From: CALLCD01 sp039196965
Lineage (GTDB): Bacteria > Pseudomonadota > Alphaproteobacteria > Caulobacterales > Hyphomonadaceae
Direction of reading: 5' to 3'
DNA length: 64,000 nt
Assembly (NCBI GenBank): GCA_039196965.1
Contig: JBCCUK010000010.1
Coordinates: 52,494-116,493 of the forward strand
The notes under the pieces are model-generated. The model made no database searches. It worked only from the letters and a program-made list of their open reading frames with translations, and was not told the DNA's origin. Position numbers and translations under genes: made by a program. Within the stretch, counting starts at the first letter, position 1. Each line of letters starts with the position of its first letter. Shown piece by piece: positions 9,234-18,695 of this stretch.

Positions 9234-10439
9234 ATGGGTATGCAGTCTCGAACGGTTTCCATATTCGGATCTACCGGTTCGGTTGGGTGTTCGACCTTGG
9301 CCGTGATCGACCACTGCAACAATTTGGATGAAATGCCATCCTTCGAGATAGATGTACTCGCCGCGGGTCAGGACGCGGAGGCCCTAGCGAAGCAAGCTAT
9401 TGATTTTCGAGCACGGCGCGCCGTGATAGCTGACGAAAGTCGCTTCGGTGAACTTAAGGAGTGCTTGTCAGGGCATGATATTGCGGTTGAGGCCGGCAAT
9501 ACTGCTCTTGTTGAAGCAGCAAGCCGGCCATGCGACCGGTTGGTTGCCGCAATCGTCGGTTCTGCTGGTGTCGCCTCGACACTTGCCGCTGTTGAGGCGG
9601 GAAATGATGTGGCGCTCGCGAACAAGGAGAGCCTTATCTCTGCTGGCGACCTGATAATGTCAGCGGCAGAGGCCAAAGGTGCGCGTATCATCCCCATGGA
9701 TTCCGAGCACAGCGCGATCTTTCAAGTGCTGTCTGGTCGTGAGTCTGTGGAGAAACTCATCCTCACGGCGAGCGGGGGGCCTTTCCGGACCGTTTCCTTG
9801 GAAGAGATGCGGAAAATGACCGTTGAGGATGCCCGGAGGCATCCGAAATGGTCTATGGGGCTCAAGATTTCCATCGATAGCGCCACGCTTTTCAATAAGG
9901 CGCTTGAGGTTATGGAGGCTGCATTCCTGTTCGACATGGGACCGGATGAAATTGATGTCGTGGTTCATCCGCAAGCCATTGTTCATAGTCTGGTGGCATA
10001 TGCTGATGGATCTGTACTCGCTCAACTTGGTGAACCGGACATGCGAACGCCGATTGCATTTGCGCTCTCGTGGCCCGATCATCGGTTGAAGACCGATGTG
10101 AAAAGGCTCGATTTGACCGAGATTGCCAGACTGGATTTTGAAGCTGTTGATGATCACCGTTTTCCTGCACTATCGCTGGCCAAACAGGCTTTAAGAACCG
10201 GAGGCGCGGCCCCGCTGGTGTTAAATTCTGCTAATGAAGCAGCTGTAGCTGCATTTATTTCGGGTGAATGTGGATTTATCGACATAAGCTCTACAGTGTT
10301 GGAAACATTGGAGCGTTTTGCCGTGCAAGGTTTTGGTAAATCAGCCCCAGCAAGTTTAGAGGACATCCGAAAGCTTGATCAAGAAGTTCGCCTGGTCGCT
10401 CGCGAGCGTCTGAAGGCTATTACCTCTAAAAACAGCTAG
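9234..10439 (+). CDS. dxr: 1-deoxy-D-xylulose 5-phosphate reductoisomerase
   Basis: 401 residues. It commits deoxyxylulose phosphate to the MEP isoprenoid pathway. The NADPH-binding N-terminus reads SIFGSTGSVGCSTL, the central part NKESLISAG and PMDSEHSAIFQ, and the catalytic region has LTASGGPF and HPKWSMGLKISIDSAT. The second base-pairing metal ligand region is KALEVMEAAFLF. ATG at 9234 follows the cdsA TGA without a gap (TGAATG), so the genes are coupled. Together with uppS it supplies lipid carriers for the envelope genes of this operon. Confidence 0.97.
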   Translation: MGMQSRTVSIFGSTGSVGCSTLAVIDHCNNLDEMPSFEIDVLAAGQDAEALAKQAIDFRARRAVIADESRFGELKECLSGHDIAVEAGNTALVEAASRPCDRLVAAIVGSAGVASTLAAVEAGNDVALANKESLISAGDLIMSAAEAKGARIIPMDSEHSAIFQVLSGRESVEKLILTASGGPFRTVSLEEMRKMTVEDARRHPKWSMGLKISIDSATLFNKALEVMEAAFLFDMGPDEIDVVVHPQAIVHSLVAYADGSVLAQLGEPDMRTPIAFALSWPDHRLKTDVKRLDLTEIARLDFEAVDDHRFPALSLAKQALRTGGAAPLVLNSANEAAVAAFISGECGFIDISSTVLETLERFAVQGFGKSAPASLEDIRKLDQEVRLVARERLKAITSKNS

Positions 10440-10448
10440 GAGCGACTG

Positions 10449-11609
10449 GTGGAAAGTATTTTCAGTCAGGGTCCAATTTTTGTGCTCAGCCTGGTGTTCT
10501 TGCTCGGTGTTGTCGTCGTTGTTCACGAGCTCGGTCATTATTGGGCAGGTCGGCTTTTTGGTGCTGCGGCGGAGTCATTTTCGGTCGGCTTTGGCCGTCC
10601 GATTTTCCAGCGAAAAGATAAGCGGAATACGAGGTGGCGAGTTAACTGGATTCCGCTAGGCGGTTTCGTGAAATTTGTTGGCGAACAGCAAATGCCCGGA
10701 GATCATAAACGGATGGATACCGGGCCCGTCGGGCGGCCCTTCAATGACCTTACAGTTGGTCAGCGTTCCTTCGTATTATTGGCTGGTCCACTTGCTAATT
10801 TCGTTCTGGCGATTCTCATATTTGCCGGGCTTGCTCTCGCTTTCGGCAAACCCTTGGAACGTGTGATCGTCGCCCAGGTAAACGAGGGCGGGCCTGCAGC
10901 AGCGGCTGGCTTTCTGGCTGGCGACGTTATTACCAAGATCGATGGCGCGGAAATTGTCGACAACACGCAGGTACGCCGCACGATTGCCCTCTCTACAGGC
11001 GACGAACTGTTGATCACTGTGAATCGGGATAGTGCAGAATTGATCCTGCCGGTCACGCCAGTTCGGATGTCCATCGACAATGGCCTCGGACAGAAGAACG
11101 AGATTGGAGCGATAAATGTCGGGCTGGCGCTGGAACGGATCGGCCACCAGCGTTTCGGCCTAATTGGTGCTCTTCGACAGGGTACAGTTCAAACTGGTGA
11201 CGTCATTACTACAACCAGCAAGATGCTGGGTCGTATGGTGACCGGAAAGGAACCGATCAGCCAATTGAGTGGCCCGGTTGGTATAGGCGACCTAACCCGC
11301 CGAGCTGTAACCTCGACGATGAAGGCAGAACAAATCCCGCTTAGCCAGCGCCTCCGACTGGTTTTGCTGAACCTCATTCAGATTTGTGCTTTTGTTTCGG
11401 TTGGAATTGGGCTGTTTAATCTTTTACCGCTTCCAGTATTGGATGGCGGTCATCTCGTGTTCAACGCTTATGAGGCAATCATGGGAAATGCAGTGCCGGA
11501 ACGCGTACAGGAAATGGCGCTGACCTTCGGCCTTCTGCTGCTATTCACTGTAGCGGTCGTTGTGACTTGGGGTGATATAGTTGAAACGGGAATTCTAGGC
11601 GGGGTCTAG
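10449..11609 (+). CDS. rseP: RIP metalloprotease RseP (site-2 protease)
   Basis: 386 residues from a GTG at 10449, with TAGGAGCG just upstream. The zinc motif HELGH is in the first membrane helix (about residues 27-31), a PDZ domain lies around residues 125-200 (GGPAAAAGFLAGDVI), and the second metal motif is LPLPVLDGGHL near residue 330. It cleaves membrane-embedded substrates such as anti-sigma factors. It precedes bamA, as in many proteobacteria, linking envelope stress processing to outer-membrane assembly. Confidence 0.96.
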   Translation: MESIFSQGPIFVLSLVFLLGVVVVVHELGHYWAGRLFGAAAESFSVGFGRPIFQRKDKRNTRWRVNWIPLGGFVKFVGEQQMPGDHKRMDTGPVGRPFNDLTVGQRSFVLLAGPLANFVLAILIFAGLALAFGKPLERVIVAQVNEGGPAAAAGFLAGDVITKIDGAEIVDNTQVRRTIALSTGDELLITVNRDSAELILPVTPVRMSIDNGLGQKNEIGAINVGLALERIGHQRFGLIGALRQGTVQTGDVITTTSKMLGRMVTGKEPISQLSGPVGIGDLTRRAVTSTMKAEQIPLSQRLRLVLLNLIQICAFVSVGIGLFNLLPLPVLDGGHLVFNAYEAIMGNAVPERVQEMALTFGLLLLFTVAVVVTWGDIVETGILGGV

Positions 11610-11648
11610 GCGGTTCGCAGAAGCAGTAGGGTAATTTCGGAACGAAAC

Positions 11649-14273
11649 ATGCGTACAATTCTGTCGGCCTCCCTCCTGGCTTCGAGTATGTTGACCGGGT
11701 TAGCTGGACTTTCGTGTTTCAGTCCTGCCGCCAGTCAGGAGCCGTCTCCTCCCGTCGATCCTCTTGCTGGTACCATCCGATCTATAGTTGTGGAGGGAAA
11801 TCAGAGAATTGAGTCCCGTACCATACAATCCTACCTGCTCCTTGGCCCGGGTGATCCATTTGATCCTCAACGACTTGATATCTCACTGAAAACACTTTTT
11901 GCGACAGGTCTGTTTGCTGATGTTGATATCGGGCGGAGAGGTTCTGACTTGATCGTGCGGGTGGTTGAGAACCCAATCATCAACCGTGTGCTTTTTGAAG
12001 GAAATCGCTCGATTGATGATGATAATATCCGCGAAGAAATTCAGGCCGAACCGCGCGGCATATTTACGGCTGCGCGCGTTCAAGCGGATGTGCAGCGTAT
12101 CCTCGAACTGTATCGTCAATCCGGCCGTTTTGCTGCTCAGGTTAGTCCACAGTACAAACCCCTTGATCAGAACCGTGTTGATCTGATTTTCGAGATTACC
12201 GATGGCCCCACGACAGGGGTCCGCTCCATAAACTTTATAGGAAACGAGAAGTACTCTGATAGCCGGCTTCGCGGTGAACTTGTCACCAAGCAATCCCGCC
12301 TCTGGCGTTTCTTCAGTTCTAATGACAATTATGATCCTGACCGTCTGGAATTTGATCGCGAATTGCTCCGCCAATTCTATCAAAACCGGGGATATTACGA
12401 TTTTAGGATCACGTCAGCCGTTGCGGAACTAACACCTGATCAGCAGGACTGGTACATCACCTTTACCATAGAAGAAGGTGATCAATACGACTTTGGGGAA
12501 ATCAAGGTAGAAACATCCCTGGATAAGCTCGATGGCGACGCACTCCTTCGCGCTGTCCCCATTCAGGAGGGCGAGCTTTATGAAGGGGATCTAATTGAAA
12601 CGAGCATCGATAACCTGACCGCCGCTGCCGGTATTTCTGGCTATGCCTTTGTCGACGTTATCCCGCGCATCGAACCAAACCCGGATACCGGCAAAATCGA
12701 TGTCACCTTTGCGATGGACGAAGGCCCCAGGGTTTATATCGAACGTATAAATATTGTCGGGAATACGCGAACTCTTGATCGTGTGGTTCGCCGGCGGCTT
12801 CAGATATCGGAAGGCGATGCATTCAATAGGGTGTTGCTGGATCGGTCTCGTAACCGGGTCCGAGCGCTAGGATATTTCAGTGAAGTAGAAATAGAGGAAT
12901 TGCCGGGAACCGAGCCAGACCGGACAATTGTCGACTTATCCGTGGAGGAGCAACCTACGGGTGAGCTGTCACTTGCTGCAGGTTTCTCTTCTGTCGATGC
13001 ATTCCTGATCGATGTCAGCATTTCTGAACGGAACCTTCGAGGCAGGGGCCAGACTGCGATTGCGCGCGTTTCGGCGTCGAACCGGCAGCAAATTGTAGAT
13101 TTAAGATATCAGGAGCCTCAATTCCTTGGCCGGAATCTTGCGGCTGGTGTCAGCCTGTTTGCGACGCGGACCGATTTTTCCGACGTGTCCAGTTTCGAAT
13201 CGGAATCCTTCGGTGCAAGTGTGAATTTCGGTTTTCCGGTTACGCGCCGCAGCCAATTATCCCTACGCTATCGTATTTCGCAGGACGAAATTACCATAAC
13301 CGACTTGCCGGTTGTCATTAACCCCGATGGTTCGGATGCTTTTACAAATCAGTTGGATATTGATGGCAACCCCATCCCGATTGACCCTGATATGCCCGAT
13401 GGGCCTTTTGCTCAAGTCCGCGTTCCACCCATTCCAGACATGTTGGCGGATGGTCTTCAGATTGTTGACCAGTGTTCGGATGCCCGCGTCGTTATTGATC
13501 CAATCTGTCTAAGCGAACGCTCCGAACTGACCTCATCTGTTGGATACACATTCCAATGGGACGGACGGAACGATCCGATCGCGCCGACCAGGGGTTTTGA
13601 CTTCAGCCTGTCGCAGGACATTGCTGGCCTTGGCGGCGATGTTCAATTTCTTCGCACCGAGATAACGGGCGCGGCCTATCGCGGACTGCTGCCCGGTATC
13701 CGTGCCAGCCTCAGGCTGTCAGCTGGCGCGATATTCGATTTCAGTGATGACGAGACACTTCGGATCAACAACCGCTTCTTTCGAGGTGGTAACAATTTTC
13801 GCGGGTTTAACGTAGCCGGGATTGGCCCTCGTGTTGCAAATTTTGAAATTGATGAAAATGGCGTACCGACTGGCCGGGTTTTCCGAGGTGCTGCGCTCGG
13901 TGGTCAGGCGTATTATCAGGGTACGTTGGAGGTCACATTGCCCGACGTGATACCGCAACAGTATGGGATCAGAGGCGCGTTGTTTGTAGACGCTGGTGCG
14001 CTCGGTGTGTTGGAGGATGAGGTGATATCTGATCCGGTTATTCAGTTGGGCGTGCCCAATCCGGCATTCGCTGCTGGAGAGCCCGGAGAGATGCCCACCA
14101 CGAATGTTATCACCCGCATAGAAGATGATTTGAACCTTCGCGCTGCTGCAGGTCTAAGTGTCTTCTGGGACTCCCCATTCGGCCCGATTCGCTTTGACTT
14201 CGCCCAAGTAATTGCAGACGAAGCCTTTGACAGACCACGGGGCTTCCGCTTTAGCACAACAACACGGTTTTAA
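11649..14273 (+). CDS. bamA: Outer membrane protein assembly factor BamA
   Basis: 874 residues. An N-terminal signal peptide (LSASLLASSMLTGLAG, cleaved near PAASQE) is followed by five POTRA repeats over about residues 45-430 (for example IVVEGNQRIESRTI, VLFEGNRSIDD, INFIGNEKYSD, INIVGNTRTLD) and a C-terminal 16-strand barrel ending in STTTRF with the terminal aromatic residue. The conserved barrel region FFRGGNNFRGF is present. It inserts beta-barrel proteins into the outer membrane. The length exceeds the E. coli protein slightly through loop insertions around residues 550-600. Confidence 0.97.
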   Translation: MRTILSASLLASSMLTGLAGLSCFSPAASQEPSPPVDPLAGTIRSIVVEGNQRIESRTIQSYLLLGPGDPFDPQRLDISLKTLFATGLFADVDIGRRGSDLIVRVVENPIINRVLFEGNRSIDDDNIREEIQAEPRGIFTAARVQADVQRILELYRQSGRFAAQVSPQYKPLDQNRVDLIFEITDGPTTGVRSINFIGNEKYSDSRLRGELVTKQSRLWRFFSSNDNYDPDRLEFDRELLRQFYQNRGYYDFRITSAVAELTPDQQDWYITFTIEEGDQYDFGEIKVETSLDKLDGDALLRAVPIQEGELYEGDLIETSIDNLTAAAGISGYAFVDVIPRIEPNPDTGKIDVTFAMDEGPRVYIERINIVGNTRTLDRVVRRRLQISEGDAFNRVLLDRSRNRVRALGYFSEVEIEELPGTEPDRTIVDLSVEEQPTGELSLAAGFSSVDAFLIDVSISERNLRGRGQTAIARVSASNRQQIVDLRYQEPQFLGRNLAAGVSLFATRTDFSDVSSFESESFGASVNFGFPVTRRSQLSLRYRISQDEITITDLPVVINPDGSDAFTNQLDIDGNPIPIDPDMPDGPFAQVRVPPIPDMLADGLQIVDQCSDARVVIDPICLSERSELTSSVGYTFQWDGRNDPIAPTRGFDFSLSQDIAGLGGDVQFLRTEITGAAYRGLLPGIRASLRLSAGAIFDFSDDETLRINNRFFRGGNNFRGFNVAGIGPRVANFEIDENGVPTGRVFRGAALGGQAYYQGTLEVTLPDVIPQQYGIRGALFVDAGALGVLEDEVISDPVIQLGVPNPAFAAGEPGEMPTTNVITRIEDDLNLRAAAGLSVFWDSPFGPIRFDFAQVIADEAFDRPRGFRFSTTTRF

Positions 14274-14290
14274 CCTTTAGGAGAACCATC

Positions 14291-14899
14291 ATGGCCCAAT
14301 TTCGTATGCTTATCGCGGCCTTGACACTCATCGCCGCCCCAATCGGCTTTCTTCCGACGGACGCATCGGCGCAGGGCACGAAAATTATCGTTGTGAATCA
14401 AGCCAGAATTGCTCAAGAGAGCGCCGCTGGTCAGGATATGCAGCGTAAACTCCAAGCGATTGGACAGACCATGCAGTCGGAATTGACCCCCGAGGCCAGT
14501 GCATTGGAGACTGAAGGACGGGCCTTACAGTCTCGTACGGCCAACATGACCCAGGAAGCAATCGCTACCGATCCTGAACTTGTCAGCCTGGTTCAGGCCT
14601 TCGCGCAAAAGCAACAGGGTCTGGCCGTAAAGCAGCAGCGCGCACGCCAAGAGCTTGCATTAACCGAACAAAACGCGATTACCTCGCTTGGCCAGGCGCT
14701 TCAGCCCGTCCTGCAACAGGTATATCAGGAGCAGGGTGCTGATATCATGCTAGATCGCGCTATGGTGGCTTTTGCGTCACCTGCCGTCGATGTTACAGAT
14801 CAGGTCATCACCAAACTTAATGCCGCAACCACGACGATCGCTGTTACGCGGGCCCGCCTCCCGGAACAACAGGAAGCTCCCGCTACATTAAGTCAATAA
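14291..14899 (+). CDS. OmpH/Skp-family periplasmic chaperone
   Basis: 202 residues with a signal peptide (FRMLIAALTLIAAPIGF, cleaved near ASAQG). The mature part is a long glutamine- and alanine-rich helical region typical of the Skp/OmpH fold, with IIVVNQARIAQESAAG at the start of the domain and GADIMLDRAMVAFASPAVDVT at its end. Skp-like proteins hold unfolded outer-membrane proteins for BamA. The gene follows bamA by 17 bases with AGGAG upstream, the classic arrangement. Confidence 0.9.
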   Translation: MAQFRMLIAALTLIAAPIGFLPTDASAQGTKIIVVNQARIAQESAAGQDMQRKLQAIGQTMQSELTPEASALETEGRALQSRTANMTQEAIATDPELVSLVQAFAQKQQGLAVKQQRARQELALTEQNAITSLGQALQPVLQQVYQEQGADIMLDRAMVAFASPAVDVTDQVITKLNAATTTIAVTRARLPEQQEAPATLSQ

Positions 14900-14915
14900 A
14901 TGGCTTCTTTTAACC

Positions 14916-15914
14916 ATGCCGATCGATCCGCGTTTCTTCTTCACGGCTGAAGCGTCATTATTGAGGGAGATGGCCACCTCGTACGGTCTGTCTGAAGCAG
15001 ATCCGCGCGTTGGTTTGGTAAGGAATTTCGGTTCGTTCGATACGGCAATTCCGGGAGACATCTGTTTCTTTGAGGGCCGATGTCGAGATTGGCCGGCAGC
15101 CGGAACAAAAGCATCGCTCTGCTTGGTTCGCGAAAATGAAAACTGGGAGACGGCCTCGTCATCCAGTATTGTTCCGGTCACCAATCCTCGCAAGGTATTC
15201 TTCGATTTGACCGCAAAGCTGGTTTCCGAAGAACGACACAGCGATCGGGCTCCGGCTATTCATCCAGAAGCGGATGTTGCGCCCTCTGCGGTTATTGAGA
15301 ACGGATCAGCCATAGGTGAGGGAGCGTCTATTGGTCCGTTTTCCTATATTGGCCCGGGTGTGCAGATCGGTAAGGGAACGCGCGTTGGTTCCCATGTGAG
15401 CATCCGTTTTGCGCTTATTGGGGATGGTGCAAAGCTTCTGGCTGGAGCGCGTATCGGGGAAGATGGCTTCGGCTTGATCGAAGGCCCTGGCCATATGACT
15501 GACCTTCCCCATTATGGCCGGGTGATCCTACAGGATAGCGTAACAATCGGAGCGAATACCAGTGTTGACCGGGGGCTTCTCGGAGACACCATTATCGGAG
15601 AGCACACCAAGATCGACAACCAGTGTCATATTGGACATAACACGGTGGTCGGGCGAAATGTCATTATGGTTGCCTACGCGGGTATCTCAGGCTCCGTGAA
15701 AATTGGCGACAATGTTCAGCTTGGCGGACGTGTCGGTATTGCTGATCACATTGAGATTGGTGATGGTGCGCAACTTGCTGCAGGATCGGGATTGACGCGC
15801 AGTGTACCGGCGGGAGAGCTTTGGGGCGGTTATCCTGCACGCCCGATTAAGAACTGGCATCGCGAACTGGTCTGGACCAGTAAGCAGGTTCGCCGGAAGA
15901 GATCAAAAGCATGA
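14916..15914 (+). CDS. lpxD: UDP-3-O-(3-hydroxyacyl)glucosamine N-acyltransferase LpxD
   Basis: 332 residues. The N-terminal uridine-binding domain (about 1-100) precedes a left-handed parallel beta-helix of hexapeptide repeats (GEGASIGPFSYIGPGVQIG and onward). The catalytic histidine region is CHIGHNTVVGRN near residue 245. It transfers the second acyl chain in lipid A synthesis. The stop overlaps the lpxA start by four bases, leaving no room for the fabZ gene that usually separates them. Confidence 0.95.
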   Translation: MPIDPRFFFTAEASLLREMATSYGLSEADPRVGLVRNFGSFDTAIPGDICFFEGRCRDWPAAGTKASLCLVRENENWETASSSSIVPVTNPRKVFFDLTAKLVSEERHSDRAPAIHPEADVAPSAVIENGSAIGEGASIGPFSYIGPGVQIGKGTRVGSHVSIRFALIGDGAKLLAGARIGEDGFGLIEGPGHMTDLPHYGRVILQDSVTIGANTSVDRGLLGDTIIGEHTKIDNQCHIGHNTVVGRNVIMVAYAGISGSVKIGDNVQLGGRVGIADHIEIGDGAQLAAGSGLTRSVPAGELWGGYPARPIKNWHRELVWTSKQVRRKRSKA

Positions 15915-16699
15915 CCGCTTACCACACCAGCGCGATTATTGCTCCGGGTGCCACTATTCCGGAATCGGCGGAGATTGGTCCGTTCTGCGTGATCGGTCCT
16001 GACGTTGTTCTTGGTGAAGGTGTTAAGCTACACAATAGTGTGACCTTGCAGGGTCGAACCTATATTGGCGACGAATGCGAGCTGTTTCCTGGAGCTGTCA
16101 TTGGCACATCACCGCAAATTCTTGGTTTTGAAGATCATCCGGACAGTCGAATAGAGATTGGTCCACGGACGGTCTTGCGTGAGCAGGTGACGGTCCATCC
16201 GGGGTCACCGGAACATGGTGGGGTAACATCTATTGGTTCTGATTGTTTGATGATGATTGGTGTACATATCGCCCATGATTGCCAAGTTGCCGACCGCTGT
16301 GTGTTCGCGAACAACGTTACTTTAGGCGGGCATGTCACCATTGATGAGCAGGTTTGGGCCGGCGGGCTCGCCGCCATTCACCAGAATTGTCGTGTCGGAC
16401 AGCACGCCTTCATTGGTGGAGGAGCAATCCTGGTTGATAATGTTATCCCATACGGTTCTGTCGTAGGAAACCATGCGTACCTTGCAGGAATTAATATTGT
16501 TGGACTGAAGCGACGCGGCTTTCAGCGTCAAACTATTCATGACCTTCGCTCGGCATATCGGATGTTGTTTGCCGACGAAGGCACGTTCGCGGAACGGTTG
16601 GAAGATACACGATCAGCATACGGAGACTGTCCAGAAGTTGATGAGGTACTCAGCTTTATTGAGACAAATTCGGGCCGCGCCTTGTGCATGCCGGAGTAG
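15911..16699 (+). CDS. lpxA: UDP-N-acetylglucosamine acyltransferase LpxA
   Basis: 262 residues of hexapeptide beta-helix followed by a helical C-terminus. Family motifs are IGPFCVIGPDVVLGEGV, HNSVTLQGRTYIGD, IGVHIAHDCQVAD (catalytic His about residue 120) and VVGNHAYLAGINIVGLKRRG. It adds the first 3-hydroxyacyl chain to UDP-GlcNAc. It overlaps lpxD by four bases and is followed by lpxI after five bases. The standard start ATG at 15911 is supported by the coupling. Confidence 0.97.
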   Translation: MTAYHTSAIIAPGATIPESAEIGPFCVIGPDVVLGEGVKLHNSVTLQGRTYIGDECELFPGAVIGTSPQILGFEDHPDSRIEIGPRTVLREQVTVHPGSPEHGGVTSIGSDCLMMIGVHIAHDCQVADRCVFANNVTLGGHVTIDEQVWAGGLAAIHQNCRVGQHAFIGGGAILVDNVIPYGSVVGNHAYLAGINIVGLKRRGFQRQTIHDLRSAYRMLFADEGTFAERLEDTRSAYGDCPEVDEVLSFIETNSGRALCMPE

Positions 16700-16704
16700 G
16701 GTGA

Positions 16705-17553
16705 ATGGAAACTCCGATTGGCCTGATTGCCGGTGCCGGTCGTTTGCCGGCTTTAGTCGCTGACCGTGTTCAACACTCCGGACGAGACGTTGTCGTAATT
16801 CGCTTGGAAGGCATGGCGCAGGACGATCTGGAGCGCTTCCCGGGTAAGAGAGTAAAACTCGGAGCGCTCGGAGAGGTTGTGCGTACCCTGCAGGACGCCG
16901 ATTGTGACAGTCTTGCTTTCGCGGGGAAAGTAACGCGCCCGAATTTCAAGTCTCTCGGTCTCGATGAACTGGCGTTGTCTCATCTTCCGAATTTGCTCGC
17001 CGTTGCGGATAAGGGGGATGACGCTCTGATGCGGGCCGTCGGCGATATATTTGAAACTGAAGGATTCACAATAACTCGGCTCGACGATATTGCCCGCGAT
17101 CTGCTTTGCCCGTCTGGCGTGATTGCGAGACCCGATCAAGCAAACGATCTTACTGCTGATTTTGCGCGCGCTTTTAACGTTGCTGGCATTATTGGTGCCG
17201 AGGATATCGGACAGGGATGCGTCGTTTGCGACGGGGTCGTCCTCGCTGTCGAGGCGCAGGAGGGAACGGATGCAATGCTCGCGCGCGTGCCTCAGTTACC
17301 GGTCTCTCTAAGGGGAACTCTAGAGAAACGCCGCGGTGTACTCGTAAAGCGTACCAAACCCGGGCAGGATCTTCGTATGGATCTACCGGTCATTGGTATG
17401 GAAACATTTCAGCTTGCGAGAGATGCAAGTCTTGCGGGCATTGGCCTTGAGGCGGGCCGGTCTCTCTTGATTGACCGAGATGAGATGATTGCTGTGGCGG
17501 CGCTGCACGGTATTGAGATTGTCGGTCTCAATGCGGACGGCAAAGTTGAATGA
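16705..17553 (+). CDS. lpxI: UDP-2,3-diacylglucosamine pyrophosphatase LpxI
   Basis: 282 residues of the DUF1009/LpxI family, the alphaproteobacterial replacement for LpxH. The N-terminus reads IGLIAGAGRLPALVADRV; later LAVADKGDDALMRAV and the C-terminal FQLARDASLAGIGLEAGRSL match the family. It hydrolyses UDP-2,3-diacylglucosamine to lipid X. The gene sits between lpxA and lpxB and overlaps lpxB by four bases, so it belongs to the same transcript. Confidence 0.95.
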   Translation: METPIGLIAGAGRLPALVADRVQHSGRDVVVIRLEGMAQDDLERFPGKRVKLGALGEVVRTLQDADCDSLAFAGKVTRPNFKSLGLDELALSHLPNLLAVADKGDDALMRAVGDIFETEGFTITRLDDIARDLLCPSGVIARPDQANDLTADFARAFNVAGIIGAEDIGQGCVVCDGVVLAVEAQEGTDAMLARVPQLPVSLRGTLEKRRGVLVKRTKPGQDLRMDLPVIGMETFQLARDASLAGIGLEAGRSLLIDRDEMIAVAALHGIEIVGLNADGKVE

Positions 17554-18695
17554 CCGGAAAACTGTACTTCGTTGCCGGTGAAGCATCAGGCGACGTGCTT
17601 GGCAGAGATGTTGTATCGGCGCTGCAGCATTTAGACCCGTTTCTAGAGATAAGAGGGACAGGCGTTGCTCTTTCGGGTGATCATCACAGTGTCTCGCCAA
17701 TTGATGTCGCACCCTTGTCCGTAGTGGGTTTGCTGGAAGGGGCGCGGGCATATGGCGCGGTAAAGCGTATTGTTAGGGAGACCGTTAAAGACATTCAGAG
17801 CTTCAAACCAGATGTTGCTATACTGATCGATTCTTGGGGGTTTACGCTTCGTATCGCGCAAGCTTTGCGGAAGGTTGAACCGGGAATAAAGCTCGTAAAA
17901 CTCGTAGGCCCGCAAGTTTGGGCAACGCGTCCCGGCCGGGCAAAGACCCTCGCCGAAACGATTGACCACCTGCTTTGTATCCACGCGTTTGAGGTGCCTT
18001 ATTATGCGCCCTATAAACTCAAGACAAAAGTCATCGGGCACCCGGCGCTTTCACGCTCAACTCCCGGAAATGCCGGTGCGTTCCGTGAAAAATATGCTCT
18101 GGCTAGCGATGTGCGGATCGCGAGTATTTTTCCTGGGAGTCGGCCAAGTGAAGTGACGCATATGGGGCGTGATGTCTTTGAATCTGCCAAATTGCTTCGT
18201 CAGCAAAGCCCAAGTCTGCGGATCGCCTTTGCGCCCTCGGATTCTATCGCCGAGCAATTCTGGTCAATTGGTGAACTGCCATCGTCTGCCCTGAAAGTGG
18301 CAGCGGAAGACCGTTTCGATTTGATGGCAGCCTCTGACGTCGCACTGGCTTGCTCTGGCACGATCACTACCGAGATTGCGCTCCAGGGCACTCCTGTCAT
18401 CACTGGCTATAAATCCGGTTTTTTTACTTGGTTTGTTGCAACAAAATTTCTTCTGAAATCGAAATTCATCACCCTGATAAATGTTGCGGCTGATGATGAG
18501 GTTATTCCGGAATTTTTACAGCATGACTTCAATGCGGAGACCCTTGTATCCAAGGCAAGAATGCTCCTGAGTAATGAAGCCCATCGACAGAGCCAGATTT
18601 CAGCTCAGCATGATGCGCTGAAGAAGATGGGTCTCGGCGCGCTTCCCGCTGCAGAGATCGCCGCAGCTGAAATTATCGAAGTGCTCTCAGCCTAG
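17550..18695 (+). CDS. lpxB: Lipid-A-disaccharide synthase
   Basis: 381 residues. LpxB condenses lipid X with UDP-2,3-diacylglucosamine. Motifs are YFVAGEASGDVLGRDVV at the start, PQVWATRPGRAKTLA, FPGSRPSEVTH and CSGTITTEIALQGTP (the GT-B nucleotide site). It ends the long plus-strand operon; its 3' end overlaps the convergent GDPD gene by four bases. Confidence 0.96.
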   Translation: MTGKLYFVAGEASGDVLGRDVVSALQHLDPFLEIRGTGVALSGDHHSVSPIDVAPLSVVGLLEGARAYGAVKRIVRETVKDIQSFKPDVAILIDSWGFTLRIAQALRKVEPGIKLVKLVGPQVWATRPGRAKTLAETIDHLLCIHAFEVPYYAPYKLKTKVIGHPALSRSTPGNAGAFREKYALASDVRIASIFPGSRPSEVTHMGRDVFESAKLLRQQSPSLRIAFAPSDSIAEQFWSIGELPSSALKVAAEDRFDLMAASDVALACSGTITTEIALQGTPVITGYKSGFFTWFVATKFLLKSKFITLINVAADDEVIPEFLQHDFNAETLVSKARMLLSNEAHRQSQISAQHDALKKMGLGALPAAEIAAAEIIEVLSA

